DNA of 42,001 nucleotides. It comes from Lachnospiraceae bacterium. Its GTDB lineage: Bacteria; Bacillota; Clostridia; Lachnospirales; Lachnospiraceae. The stretch is taken from positions 1-42,001 of the forward strand of contig JAFTVH010000088.1 of assembly GCA_017465845.1 (NCBI GenBank), written 5' to 3'. The notes under the pieces are model-generated. The model did not search any database. It had not been told where the DNA came from and saw only the letters and a list, made by a program, of their open reading frames with translations. Positions 23,953-33,228 of this stretch are shown piece by piece (positions within the stretch are counted from its first letter, which is position 1; each line of letters opens with the position of its first letter). A program made the translations under genes and the position numbers.

Positions 23953-24858
23953 TTACAGCTTCTCACTGAATATACTCTTATAGCCCTCACCATAAATTTC
24001 ACTGGCACTGGTGACGATCATAAAGGCCAGCGGATCCTCTTCTCTTACGATGGCCTCTGCTTTCGGGGCCAGCTGCTTACGGATCGCACAGAAAATCACA
24101 TTCTTTTCTTTGCCGCTGTAAGCGCCTACTCCCTGGATGTGGGTCACACCGATTTCCAATTCCTCTAAGAGTCTTGCGGTAATCGCATCAGACGCATCAC
24201 TGATAATATAAATCAGCTTCGCACCATCTCTTCCGTACAATACCGCATCCAGAATCACAGAACTCAAGAATACCGTAAGCCCTGCATAGATCGCCCTGTC
24301 AATGTTTTGGAAAACAAATGCGGAAGCCGTTACGATGATGGCATCCATCAACAGGAATAATGCCCCTGTTTTGAGATGGGGAAAATGAAGCCGCAGAACT
24401 TTCACGATAATGTCTGTTCCGCCGGTGGTGGCCCCTGCCTTAAATATCATTCCCATGGACACCGCCATTAATGTACTGCCTGCCAAAACTGCCACCACCG
24501 GGTCCTGGGTCAATGCTCCGATCGGTGCAAGCAGATTGGTGACTGCCGAGATCAGAGATGTACAATAAAGTGTTGACAGTATGAATTTCACTCCAAACTT
24601 CCAGGTTCCCAGTGCCATAATAGGAATGTTGATCAACCATATCAAAGTACCCGTTTCAACTCTTGTAATACGGTTTAATATGATGGCAATACCGGTTACA
24701 CCACCGGGAGCCAGAGAGTTGGGATCCAGGAACAGACTTACTCCGGCAGCATAAAATACACAGGCAATGGTGATTACAACGTAATCCCACACCCACTTTT
24801 TCCAGGATCTTTTTTTAGAATGCTGTAAACTTCTTTCCGTCCCGGCTTTTTCAGTCAT
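23953..24858 (-). CDS. YitT family membrane protein (DUF161 and DUF2179 domains)
   Basis: A 301-residue protein. A basic N-terminus is followed by six hydrophobic segments (about 24-46, 60-80, 83-108, 115-140, 165-185, 190-212) forming the YitT_membrane region. It contains the conserved FLDPNSLAPGGVTGIAII and FKAGATTGGTDIIVK blocks. A C-terminal cytoplasmic DUF2179 domain (about 215-295) has GVTHIQGVGAYSGKEKNVIFC. Family members are widespread in Firmicutes, often in several copies, with no firmly established transport substrate. The gene starts 30 bases after the threonine ammonia-lyase stop and is likely co-transcribed with it. Confidence 0.9.
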   Translation of the reverse strand: MTEKAGTERSLQHSKKRSWKKWVWDYVVITIACVFYAAGVSLFLDPNSLAPGGVTGIAIILNRITRVETGTLIWLINIPIMALGTWKFGVKFILSTLYCTSLISAVTNLLAPIGALTQDPVVAVLAGSTLMAVSMGMIFKAGATTGGTDIIVKVLRLHFPHLKTGALFLLMDAIIVTASAFVFQNIDRAIYAGLTVFLSSVILDAVLYGRDGAKLIYIISDASDAITARLLEELEIGVTHIQGVGAYSGKEKNVIFCAIRKQLAPKAEAIVREEDPLAFMIVTSASEIYGEGYKSIFSEKL

Positions 24859-24888
24859 ATTCTCTGTCCCCCTTTCTATTACCTTTTC

Positions 24889-26112
24889 TTAGATATTCGT
24901 GCGAACTACTTTAGGCAGATATCCCTCTTTTTCCAATGCATTGATAATCTGTTGTTTGTGCTCCGTTCCAAAAGCCTCCAGCGTGATACGCAGTTCCACT
25001 GCTGCATTACGGTTGGTAGACACGAACTGGTTGTGTTCCAGCTTGATGACATTACCGCTCTGGGCTGCGATCACACCTGCAACTCTGCACAATTCACCCG
25101 GCTTATCCGGCAAAAGAACAGACACGGTGAAGATTCTGTCGCGGAAGATCAGACCCTGCTGTACTACAGAGGACATGGTGATAACATCCATATTGCCGCC
25201 GCTTAAAATAGATACGATTCTCTTGTTTTTTACATCCAGATGTTTTAAAGCAGCAACTGTCAGAAGTCCTGAATTTTCCACTACCATCTTATGATTCTCT
25301 ACCATATCCAGGAAAGCCACTACCAGTTCTTCATCTTCCACAGTGATGATTTCATCAATATTCTGCTGAATATAAGGGAACAGCTTGCTTCCGGGTGTCT
25401 TTACGGCGGTACCGTCTGCAATGGTGCTTACCTTAGGCAAAGTGGTAACCTTACCATTCTTTAAGGATTCCTGCATACAGTTTGCGCCGGCCGGTTCTAC
25501 GCCGATGACCCTAATCTTGGGATTCAGTAGCTTGGCAAGAGTAGATACACCCGTTGCCAATCCGCCGCCTCCGATAGGCACAAGAATGTAATCCACGAGG
25601 GGCAGTTCCTTGAAAATCTCCATGGCAATGGTACCCTGACCTGTTGCAACGGTCAGATCGTCAAAGGGATGGATAAAGGTATAACCATGCTCGTCTGCCA
25701 GTTCATAGGCTTTGGCACATGCTTCATCATATACATCTCCGTGAAGCACAACTTCTGCACCGTAGCTCTTGGTACGGTTGACTTTCATTAACGGTGTGGT
25801 GGTAGGCATCACAATGGTAGCCTTTGCACCGTAGCATTTTGCTGCATATGCCACACCCTGGGCATGGTTGCCGGCAGATGCGGTAATCAGTCCTTTAGCG
25901 CGCTCTTCCTCAGTCAGCGTACTCATTTTATAATATGCGCCCCTTACTTTGTATGCACCGGTGAACTGCATGTTCTCCGGTTTCAGATAGACGCGGTTAC
26001 CTGTCTGGGCACTTAAGAAATCACTGTATACCAGCTTGGTCTCCAGTGTTACCCTTTTTACTACCTCACAGGCTTCCTCAAATTTTTCCAAAGTCAACAT
26101 CTTTTCTTCCAT
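24889..26112 (-). CDS. ilvA: Threonine ammonia-lyase with C-terminal ACT domain
   Basis: A PLP enzyme that deaminates threonine to 2-oxobutyrate, the first step of isoleucine synthesis or of threonine catabolism. It has 407 residues from this start. The Schiff-base lysine lies in FTGAYKVRGAYYK (about Lys55), the phosphate-binding glycine loop is GGGGLATG, and a C-terminal ACT domain (about 325-405) begins ILRVAG-like with VSVLLPDKPGELCRVAG. One ACT domain and this length fit the medium (TdcB/TIGR01127-like) form rather than the long biosynthetic IlvA. The start at 26112 has GGAGG 11 bases upstream; an earlier in-frame ATG at 26130 has no RBS. An aminobutyrate/serine activity cannot be excluded. 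Confidence 0.9.
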   Translation of the reverse strand: MEEKMLTLEKFEEACEVVKRVTLETKLVYSDFLSAQTGNRVYLKPENMQFTGAYKVRGAYYKMSTLTEEERAKGLITASAGNHAQGVAYAAKCYGAKATIVMPTTTPLMKVNRTKSYGAEVVLHGDVYDEACAKAYELADEHGYTFIHPFDDLTVATGQGTIAMEIFKELPLVDYILVPIGGGGLATGVSTLAKLLNPKIRVIGVEPAGANCMQESLKNGKVTTLPKVSTIADGTAVKTPGSKLFPYIQQNIDEIITVEDEELVVAFLDMVENHKMVVENSGLLTVAALKHLDVKNKRIVSILSGGNMDVITMSSVVQQGLIFRDRIFTVSVLLPDKPGELCRVAGVIAAQSGNVIKLEHNQFVSTNRNAAVELRITLEAFGTEHKQQIINALEKEGYLPKVVRTNI

Positions 26113-26183
26113 AGTATGTTCATCCTCCATAGCCTTTATTCTGGAATAAACAGTTCAGACCCGTTACATTCCGAAAGACTTTT

Positions 26184-27119
26184 TTACTCTGTTTTTACGT
26201 CAAACAGTGCATTCACAAATTCATCAGAATTAAATTTCTGCAAATCTTCAATAGTCTCACCTACACCGATATATTTCACCGGCACGTTTAGCTCAGACTG
26301 AATGGCTACAGCGATACCGCCCTTGGCAGTACCGTCCATCTTGGTCAGAATGATACCGGTGAGCTGAGCCACCTCACCAAACTCCCTTGCCTGCACCAGA
26401 GCATTCTGTCCTGTAGTACCGTCCAGCACGATCAGATTCTCTCTGTGCGCATTTGGGAATTCCCTGTCAATGATACGGTTCATCTTGCGAAGCTCTTCCA
26501 TTAAGTTCTTCTTATTGTGGAGTCTTCCTGCCGTATCGATGAGAAGCACATCTGTATGGCGCGCTTTGGCAGCGTTAACGGCATCATAAACCACACTTGC
26601 AGGGTCAGCGCCTTCCTTTCCGCCGATCATGTCCACATCAGCGCGTCTTGCCCACTCAGCCAGCTGGTCACCCGCTGCGGCACGGAAGGTATCCGCTGCG
26701 GCAATCAGGACCTTGCGGCCATTGTCTTTTAATTTACCGGCCAGCTTTCCTACGGACGTGGTCTTACCCACACCGTTGACTCCAATGACCATGACAACCG
26801 ACTGCTCTTTTTCGAAATCATAAGCAGTTTCGTCAACTCTCATCTGCTCTTTGATGCTTTCAATCAAAAGCTGCTTACACTGACTGGGCTCTTTTAAGTG
26901 CTGCTCCTTCACCTGTTTCTTCAGGCGTTCCACGATTGCTGTGGTAGCATTTACACCGATATCTCCCATGATCAGGATTTCTTCCAACTCCTCATAAAAA
27001 TCATCGTCAATGGCTGAAAAGCCACTGAATACGGAGTCGATTCCCTTTACAATATTTTCTCTTGTCTTCGTCAGACCTTCTTTTAATCTGGCAAAAAAGC
27101 CTTTCTTTTCTTCACTCAT
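26184..27119 (-). CDS. ftsY: SRP receptor GTPase FtsY
   Basis: A 311-residue receptor that docks SRP-ribosome complexes at the membrane. It has an N-domain (about 1-95) with only a very short acidic region. The G domain has P-loop GVNGVGKTT (about 114-122), DTFRAAA, DTAGRLHNKKNL and TKMDGTAKGG, and ends with the GVGETIEDLQ.FNSDEFV closing helix. The gene overlaps the smc stop by 4 bases (ATGA). ylxM-ffh, which follow ftsY directly in Bacillus, are about 25 kb away here. Confidence 0.96.
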   Translation of the reverse strand: MSEEKKGFFARLKEGLTKTRENIVKGIDSVFSGFSAIDDDFYEELEEILIMGDIGVNATTAIVERLKKQVKEQHLKEPSQCKQLLIESIKEQMRVDETAYDFEKEQSVVMVIGVNGVGKTTSVGKLAGKLKDNGRKVLIAAADTFRAAAGDQLAEWARRADVDMIGGKEGADPASVVYDAVNAAKARHTDVLLIDTAGRLHNKKNLMEELRKMNRIIDREFPNAHRENLIVLDGTTGQNALVQAREFGEVAQLTGIILTKMDGTAKGGIAVAIQSELNVPVKYIGVGETIEDLQKFNSDEFVNALFDVKTE

Positions 27120-30100
27120 GCATCCAGCTCCTTATCAATCAAATTTACGCTTACCAGCGCAGATACACCTTTTTCCTGCATAGTGATACCATACAGGCGG
27201 TCTACCTGCTCCATGGTTCCTCTTCGGTGCGTAATCACAATGAACTGTGTATACTTCGTCAGCTTATGCAGATACTTGGCAAATCGTCCTACATTGGACT
27301 CGTCCAGCGCTGCCTCAATCTCGTCAAGCAAACAGAACGGAGAGGGCTTCAAGTTCTGAATTGCGAAAAGAAGCGCAATCGCCGCCAGCGCTTTCTCGCC
27401 ACCGGACAGCTGCATCATGTTCTGCAGCTTCTTTCCGGGGGGCTGTGCGATGATACGGATACCTGCCTCCAGGATATCCTCATCCTCCATCAGTTCCAGC
27501 GTACCCTTACCGCCGCCGAACAGTTCCTTGAATACCTTGTCGAACTCTTTGCTGATTTCAGCAAACTTCTCGGTAAACTGTTTTCTCATGGCAGAATCCA
27601 GCTCCTGAATGATGCCTTCCAACGTCTTCTCCGCCTCTACAAGGTCATCATGCTGGGTCTTTAAGAATGTATAACGCTCCATCAGATTCTTGTAATCCTC
27701 AATGGCGTTGACATTGACATCTCCCAGCTTCTTGATCTGATCTTTTAATGAGGCGATTTCCTTCTTCATAGCTGCCAGGTCCGTCATATTTTCATCTCGG
27801 ATATTAGCAGCATCGCTTAAAGTAATTTCATATTCATCCCACATGTAGTTGATCTGGGACTCGATGGCCTCATCCAGCTTTTCCTTCTGTGCATTCAGGC
27901 GGTAAACCTCTTTGTCCAGTGCATTCTGCCGTCCCGCAAGTTCTTCTCTTGCCTGGAAGAAATTCTTCTGTTTGTTGTTCAGTTCCTCCCTGTGAGCGAT
28001 ATCTTCCCTCAGCCTCTGTTCTGCAGTAGTCTTCTCCTCCTCGGAAGAAAGGATGGTGCGTTCAATGGATTCAATCTGACTCTGCTTATCCTTAACCTGC
28101 TCTGCATTTTCTACTAATGCCTGCTCAATTTCAGTAAGTTCCCTGGACAGCTGCTCCATTTCTCCCTGAATACGGTTCAGATTGGCCTGGTGGAAGCCCT
28201 GAGTCTGCAGCATCTTTTCCACTTCCAGGTCTCGTTTGCTTACTTGCATGGAAGCTTCGTTTTCCTGCATGCGCTTCTCTTCCAGTTCCTTCTGGCTTTC
28301 TTTGATCATCTTCTGAGCGTCCTGCTCCGAAGCTTCACTCTGTGCCAGGTCTTCTACGATCTGTTCTTTGCCTTCGGTAATCTCCCGAATCTGAGCTTCT
28401 ATTTCTATCTGCTCGAACTTCAGTGCCTGGAAGCCCTCTTCGTCTTCAGCCATTCGTTCCCTTGCCTGGGTCACGTTCAGCCTTGCTGTATTCTGTTCTA
28501 TAGATTTACGCTGAATCTGTGTCTTTAATGACTCCAGCTCCATACGCATTTTATTTCTGGCGGATTTGGTCTCTTCAATCTCCTGATTGATTGCTGTGAC
28601 CTTGGCAGCCAAAGCAGCAATCTGCTTATCCATCTCTTCGATTTCACGACGTCTTCCTAAAAGATTACTGCTGTTTTTAAACGCACCTCCACTGATGGCA
28701 CCTCCCGGTACCAGCAGTTCTCCTTCCAGCGTTACCATTCGTAAGCTATAGTCGAATTTACGGGCAATGAGTACCGCGTGGTCCATATTGTCGATGACCA
28801 GAATGCGTCCCAACAGGGATTTTGCCACATTCCTGTATTTTTCCTCAATATGTACCAGACTGTCTGCCAGTCCGATCACACCCGGCTCCCTTAAAGCTCT
28901 GTCATTCTTAAAGTCCTGGGCACGGCTTAAACTGGTAAGCGGCAGAAAAGTCGCTCTTCCAAGTCTGTTCACCTTCAGGTACTGAATCATCTTCTTGGCA
29001 GTCTCTTCGTTATCGGTAACAATATTCTGAATACTGCCGCCAAGCGCTGTTTCAATAGCAGTTTCGTATTTCTTATCGGTCTTGATGATATCCGCTACGA
29101 CGCCAATGATACCTTTTTCCCGGTCCTTCTGCTCCATGACCTTCTTGATACTGCCGCCGTAACCTTCATAGCGTTCCGTCATATTCACCAGGGCATCACG
29201 CCTGGACAACTCCTGATGGTATCTGTTCTGGGTATCTCTTAACTCGTTATCTTTCTTTACAAGCTCTTCCCGAAAAGCAAGCAGCTTCCGGTCTGTCTCC
29301 TTCTCTTGAATCGCCAGCTGCTTCAGCTCTTCTGTAACCGATTCAAAAGCCTCCTCCATCTGGCGAATACTCTCTTCTCTTGCCACCTCATCGGATTTAG
29401 CACGAAGTAATCTGGAATTCAATTCCGCCCTGCGGATACCGGCCTGCTCCATCATGGTATCATAGCGCCCGATCTTAGACTTGATGGTAGCTCTTCGGTT
29501 CAGCTCTTCAATAATAGCATTCTTATTCTGTTCAATCAGGCTGTTCAGTTCTTCTATCCTGCCCTGAATGATATCATGCGCTTCCCGCGCCTCGTCACGA
29601 GCCTTCTCCAGTTCCAGTACCTTTTCATCAATTTGACTCTTCTGGGACAAAATACCGGCTTTGTCTTTCTCCTTGGATGCCAAATCCTGTGTGACTGTAT
29701 CGCGGCGTCCGGTAAGGTGAGCCTCACTGCCTTTGGCAGAATTGATCTGCTCCTTTAACACATTGATCTGGCCTTCCAACTTACCTTTCATCAGGCTATT
29801 CATGCTGGCATTGTTTCTGGCTTCCTCAATGGTCTTGTCCAGTTCCTCGATTTCTTTCTGAACCTGTTCGTACTCTGTTTTGATACCGTCATATTTGGCT
29901 GTTGTCTCTGCCAGTTCATGGCTTGTCAGTTCGTACTTTTCCTCAACACTGCGAAGCTGTTCTCTCAGGCGGTTATTTTCTAAAAGGAACACATTTACAT
30001 CCAGATTTTTCAATGCTTCCTTTTTCTTCAAATAAATTTTGGCTGTCTCTGCCTGGCGCTCCAAAGGTGCAACCTGCTTCTCCAGCTCCGTCAAAATATC

Positions 30101-30676
30101 ATTTACACGTACAAGATTCTGCTTTTCATTTTCCAACTTAGTCTGGGCAGCCGCTTTCCGGCGTTTAAATTTTACAATACCTGCCGCTTCATCGAAAAGT
30201 TCACGCCGCTCTTCCGGCTTACCGCTTAAGATCTTGTCGATCTGGCCCTGTCCGATAATAGAATAGCCTTCTTTACCGATACCGGTATCATAGAAAAGCT
30301 CATTTACATCCTTCAATCGGCAGGCACTCCCATTGATCAGATATTCACTTTCTCCGGAACGGTAAAGTCGCCTTGCCACGGTTACTTCATCAAAGTCAAT
30401 GGCAAGCTGATGATCGCTGTTATCCAGCGTGATTGCCACATAAGCATAGCTTAAAGGCTTACGAGTCTCTGTTCCCGAGAAAATGACATCCTGCATGCTG
30501 GAGCCTCTCAGCTGCTTGATACGCTGCTCACCAAGCACCCAGCGGACTGCATCGGCAACATTACTCTTGCCACTTCCGTTGGGGCCTACGATGCCCGTGA
30601 TGCCGTTATGAAACTGAAATACGATTTTATTGGCAAAGGATTTAAAGCCTTGTACTTCAATACTCTTAAGATACAT
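27116..30676 (-). CDS. smc: Chromosome segregation ATPase SMC
   Basis: A full-length 1186-residue structural-maintenance-of-chromosomes protein. The N-terminal head has Walker A GPNGSGKSN (32-40). A long coiled coil covers about 165-500. The hinge lies at about 510-680, with GYGGSIKKVM, GGSIQNIV and VPGGAISGG. A second coiled coil covers about 685-1020. The C-terminal head has signature LSGGEKALAAIALLFAI and Walker B FCLLDEIEAALDE. It forms the condensin core with ScpA/ScpB, which are not in this window. It lies 8 bases after rnc and overlaps ftsY. Confidence 0.97.
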   Translation of the reverse strand: MYLKSIEVQGFKSFANKIVFQFHNGITGIVGPNGSGKSNVADAVRWVLGEQRIKQLRGSSMQDVIFSGTETRKPLSYAYVAITLDNSDHQLAIDFDEVTVARRLYRSGESEYLINGSACRLKDVNELFYDTGIGKEGYSIIGQGQIDKILSGKPEERRELFDEAAGIVKFKRRKAAAQTKLENEKQNLVRVNDILTELEKQVAPLERQAETAKIYLKKKEALKNLDVNVFLLENNRLREQLRSVEEKYELTSHELAETTAKYDGIKTEYEQVQKEIEELDKTIEEARNNASMNSLMKGKLEGQINVLKEQINSAKGSEAHLTGRRDTVTQDLASKEKDKAGILSQKSQIDEKVLELEKARDEAREAHDIIQGRIEELNSLIEQNKNAIIEELNRRATIKSKIGRYDTMMEQAGIRRAELNSRLLRAKSDEVAREESIRQMEEAFESVTEELKQLAIQEKETDRKLLAFREELVKKDNELRDTQNRYHQELSRRDALVNMTERYEGYGGSIKKVMEQKDREKGIIGVVADIIKTDKKYETAIETALGGSIQNIVTDNEETAKKMIQYLKVNRLGRATFLPLTSLSRAQDFKNDRALREPGVIGLADSLVHIEEKYRNVAKSLLGRILVIDNMDHAVLIARKFDYSLRMVTLEGELLVPGGAISGGAFKNSSNLLGRRREIEEMDKQIAALAAKVTAINQEIEETKSARNKMRMELESLKTQIQRKSIEQNTARLNVTQARERMAEDEEGFQALKFEQIEIEAQIREITEGKEQIVEDLAQSEASEQDAQKMIKESQKELEEKRMQENEASMQVSKRDLEVEKMLQTQGFHQANLNRIQGEMEQLSRELTEIEQALVENAEQVKDKQSQIESIERTILSSEEEKTTAEQRLREDIAHREELNNKQKNFFQAREELAGRQNALDKEVYRLNAQKEKLDEAIESQINYMWDEYEITLSDAANIRDENMTDLAAMKKEIASLKDQIKKLGDVNVNAIEDYKNLMERYTFLKTQHDDLVEAEKTLEGIIQELDSAMRKQFTEKFAEISKEFDKVFKELFGGGKGTLELMEDEDILEAGIRIIAQPPGKKLQNMMQLSGGEKALAAIALLFAIQNLKPSPFCLLDEIEAALDESNVGRFAKYLHKLTKYTQFIVITHRRGTMEQVDRLYGITMQEKGVSALVSVNLIDKELDA

Positions 30677-30684
30677 ATGTCCTC

Positions 30685-31386
30685 CTAACGCTTGCCGCGC
30701 TTTCTGAGCGTCAGCAGCGCCTCATATGCCGCCTTCTGTTCGGCAGCCTTCTTGGTCCGTCCTTCTCCGGTTCCTATCTTTTCCGCACCCACATAGACTT
30801 CTACCATGAAAGTCTTGTCATGCTCCGGTCCGAATTCTCCGGCCGGCTCATAACGGATTTCCTTCTTCAAGGTTCCCTGAACAAGCTCCTGCAGGGTGGT
30901 CTTACTGTCATAAAAAAGCTGTTTATCTTCCAAATCGGAAAGGATGAAGCGGTTGATAAATGCTTTGGCATATTCTATGCCTCCATCCAGGAAAATCGCA
31001 CCTATGACTGCTTCCATCACATCTGACGTAATGGACTCTCTTTTGCGGCCTCCCGTACTTTCTTCTCCTTTTCCCAGCAAAATAAATTTCCCCAGTTCCA
31101 GGTCTCTGGCGCAAAACGCCAATGACGGCTCGCACACCATGGATGCTCTCAGCTTCGTCAGTTCTCCCTCCGGCATTTCCGGATGGGTCTTAAAAAGAAA
31201 TTCACTGGATACCATTTCCAAGACAGCATCTCCCAGAAATTCCAGTCTTTCATAATGCTTCTGCTTATTGATTCTCTGTTCATTGGTAAAGGAGCTGTGG
31301 GTCAGTGCCTGCTTTAACAATGCAATATTCTGAAACCGGTATCCGATCCGCTCCTCTAATAATTGTAAGGTATATCCTTCTAACAT
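30685..31386 (-). CDS. rnc: Ribonuclease III
   Basis: A 233-residue double-strand-specific endonuclease for rRNA precursor processing and RNA turnover. The catalytic domain holds the signature ERLEFLGDAVLEMV (about 45-58) with the acidic metal ligands and SDVMEAVIGAIFLDGG (about 120-135). A C-terminal dsRNA-binding domain (about 160-230) has GEGRTKKAAEQKAAYEAL. The gene begins 15 bases after the plsX-acpP terminator, so expression may need readthrough or a promoter not obvious to me. A 29-base stretch of this gene recurs in the intergenic region at 34607-34635. Confidence 0.96.
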   Translation of the reverse strand: MLEGYTLQLLEERIGYRFQNIALLKQALTHSSFTNEQRINKQKHYERLEFLGDAVLEMVSSEFLFKTHPEMPEGELTKLRASMVCEPSLAFCARDLELGKFILLGKGEESTGGRKRESITSDVMEAVIGAIFLDGGIEYAKAFINRFILSDLEDKQLFYDSKTTLQELVQGTLKKEIRYEPAGEFGPEHDKTFMVEVYVGAEKIGTGEGRTKKAAEQKAAYEALLTLRKRGKR

Positions 31387-31400
31387 CTCTCTACACTTTC

Positions 31401-31439
31401 TAAAAAAAGTATTCCAGAATCCACCGATTCCGGAATACT
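31401..31439 (-). terminator. Intrinsic terminator after acpP
   Basis: Arms 31408-31421 and 31426-31439 pair over 14 positions with one G-T, with a 4-base loop. The minus-strand transcript continues into seven T residues. It ends the plsX-acpP unit 15 bases after the acpP stop. Confidence 0.9.
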
Positions 31440-31453
31440 CTGATAATCAGGAT

Positions 31454-31684
31454 TTAGTTGATAGCACTGTTGATCATTTCCACTGCTTCTTCTACAGTTG
31501 TAATATTCTCTGCTTCTTCAGCCGGAACCTCTATATCAAATTCTTCCTCGATTCCCATGATAATCTGGAATACATCCAGAGAGTCAGCACCAAGGTCGTC
31601 CATAAATGTGGAATCCATTGCGATCTCATCAGGATCTACATTAAGCACATCTGCAATAATCTGTTTTAATTTTTCAAATACCAT
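31454..31684 (-). CDS. acpP: Acyl carrier protein
   Basis: A 76-residue acidic four-helix protein that carries growing fatty acyl chains on a phosphopantetheine arm. The attachment serine is in LGADSLDVFQIIMGIEEEF, near residue 36. DSLDV is a slight variant of the usual DSLD(T/S)VE. The gene is cotranscribed with plsX, 16 bases downstream of it, and a strong terminator follows. Confidence 0.96.
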   Translation of the reverse strand: MVFEKLKQIIADVLNVDPDEIAMDSTFMDDLGADSLDVFQIIMGIEEEFDIEVPAEEAENITTVEEAVEMINSAIN

Positions 31685-31700
31685 ACCTGTTCCTTCTTTC

Positions 31701-32711
31701 CTAGCTTTCTACGCAAATTTTTTCTTTGATTTTTTGATTTATCTTCTGTTCCTTAAATGCTATGCATTGCAGGATAGAATTCTTAATTTCCACAGCCTTG
31801 CTGCTTCCGTGGGTCTTAACCACCAGACCATTCAGTCCAAGCAAAGGAGCACCGCCGTATTCTTCCAGCGAAAATGTCTTCATAGTCTTCTTCAGAGCCG
31901 GTTTGATCAACAATGCGCCGATTTTACTGCGAAGGCTTGTCATCAGTCCTGCTTTCACCTGCTTTAACAAAGTAGCCGCTACACCTTCATACAGCTTCAG
32001 TACAATGTTGCCCGCAAAAGCTTCGCATACGATAACGTCAGCATAGCCGGTAGGGATATCTCTTGCTTCGATACTACCGATGAAATTGATATCCTTGCAC
32101 TCTTTCAGAAGCGGGAATGTCTCTTTTACAAGTGCATTGCCTTTCTCTTCCTCCGCACCGACATTTACGATCGCAACTCTCGGATTCTTGACACCAACTA
32201 CATTTTCCATGTAGATGCTTCCCATCTTGGCAAATTGTACCAGATGAGAGGGCCTTGCGTCAACATTTGCACCGCAATCAATTAAAATACTTGCACCTTT
32301 CTCTGTCGGAATCAGCGGAGCAAGAGGTGGTCTCTCCACACCTTTGATCCTGCCTACGATGACCTGACCGCCTACCAGTACCGCACCTGAGCTTCCTGCT
32401 GATACAAAGGCATCGCAGGTTCCTGCTTTTACAAGCTGCATTCCTTTTACAATAGAAGAATCCTTCTTCTTGCGGATGGCCATAACAGGAGGCTCTGCCG
32501 TCTCAATGATTTCCTGTGCATGTACGATTTCAAGCTGTGATGCATCATAAGTATATTTCTGCAGTTCCTGCTTAATAACAGCTTCCTGTCCCAACAGATA
32601 CACTTTCACGCGCTTGTCCTGATTGATTGCTTCTACTGCTCCTTTGACAGTTTCTACCGGTGCATTATCTCCACCCATGGCGTCCACAGCCACATTTACC
32701 ATCTCTGCCAT
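31701..32711 (-). CDS. plsX: Phosphate acyltransferase PlsX
   Basis: A 336-residue peripheral-membrane enzyme making acyl-phosphate from acyl-ACP for PlsY in phospholipid synthesis. It begins MAEMVNVAVDAMGGDNAP, with the diagnostic DAMGGD block, then VSAGSSGAVLVGG and EAFAGNIVLKLYEGVA. The start at 32711 has GGAGG 6 bases upstream; the eight-residue longer reading to 32735 has none. It is encoded with acpP behind a promoter of its own and a large upstream hairpin. Confidence 0.95.
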   Translation of the reverse strand: MAEMVNVAVDAMGGDNAPVETVKGAVEAINQDKRVKVYLLGQEAVIKQELQKYTYDASQLEIVHAQEIIETAEPPVMAIRKKKDSSIVKGMQLVKAGTCDAFVSAGSSGAVLVGGQVIVGRIKGVERPPLAPLIPTEKGASILIDCGANVDARPSHLVQFAKMGSIYMENVVGVKNPRVAIVNVGAEEEKGNALVKETFPLLKECKDINFIGSIEARDIPTGYADVIVCEAFAGNIVLKLYEGVAATLLKQVKAGLMTSLRSKIGALLIKPALKKTMKTFSLEEYGGAPLLGLNGLVVKTHGSSKAVEIKNSILQCIAFKEQKINQKIKEKICVES

Positions 32712-32773
32712 TCTCTTCCTCCATAAGCTGCCCAATGTGGGCGCTTCCTTCTCTTGGTAAATAATCTTCCTTA

Positions 32774-32802
32774 ACTATACTAGACACTGTAGTAAAAATC
32801 AA
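32774..32802 (-). promoter_or_regulatory. Promoter of plsX-acpP
   Basis: Minus strand -35 TTGATT (complement of 32797-32802), 17-base spacer, -10 TATAGT (complement of 32774-32779), about 63 bases upstream of the plsX start. A long hairpin ends 5 bases upstream of the -35. Confidence 0.65.
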
Positions 32803-32807
32803 GGACT

Positions 32808-32854
32808 TTTTTATGATATAGGAAATTCCGTTGGACTTTCCTATATCATAAAAA
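32808..32854. repeat. Large perfect inverted repeat upstream of the plsX promoter
   Basis: Two 18-base arms (32808-32825 and 32837-32854; core TATGATATAGGAAA and its complement) are exact reverse complements, with an 11-base spacer. It is AT-rich and lies directly upstream of the plsX -35. It is separate from the rpmF terminator, which is about 130 bases further upstream. The 335-base gap between rpmF and plsX otherwise holds only AT-rich sequence without an ORF. The element may be an operator, a cruciform-prone site or a backup terminator. Confidence 0.85.
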
Positions 32855-32986
32855 GCCACTAGCAATTGTTTCTTCAACTTTAGTGTTATATTTTACATTT
32901 ATTTCAACATATAAATGTTTGTAATTGTTTGCTATTTATGAAAACACATCATCTTTTATGGCAATCCACACGATGATCTTTCTCAT

Positions 32987-33030
32987 CAAAAAAAAATCAA
33001 GGGTCCGGTATCCCGAAAACCCTTGATTTT
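32987..33030 (-). terminator. Intrinsic terminator of yceD-rpmF
   Basis: AATCAAGGGT (32995-33004) and ACCCTTGATT (33019-33028) pair perfectly, with a 14-base loop and AT extensions. On the minus strand the stem runs into nine T residues. It lies 16 bases after the rpmF stop. Confidence 0.92.
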
Positions 33031-33046
33031 CCTGCGTCTTTATTCA

Positions 33047-33226
33047 TTAATCAACGCTTACAACTTGCTTCTTGTTGTAAGATCCACAAGCCTTACAAAC
33101 TCTGTGAGGCATCATCAGTGCGCCACATTTGCTGCACTTTACCAATGTAGGAGCGCTCATCTTCCAGTTTGCTCTTCTCTTATCTCTTCTACCTTTGGAA
33201 GATTTATTCTTAGGACAAATAGACAT
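33047..33226 (-). CDS. rpmF: 50S ribosomal protein L32
   Basis: A 59-residue ribosomal protein. It begins MSICPKNKSSKGRRDKRRA and has a zinc ribbon formed by CSKCG and CKACG (about residues 32-48), so this is the zinc-binding form. The RBS AAGGAGG overlaps the stop region of the preceding YceD gene, which is the conserved YceD-rpmF gene pair. A strong terminator follows. Confidence 0.97.
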   Translation of the reverse strand: MSICPKNKSSKGRRDKRRANWKMSAPTLVKCSKCGALMMPHRVCKACGSYNKKQVVSVD

Positions 33227-33228
33227 CG

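Noticed and set aside
27062-30266. Several plus-strand open frames across smc
   Set aside because: They are antisense shadows of the smc coiled-coil codons, without start signals or domain features.
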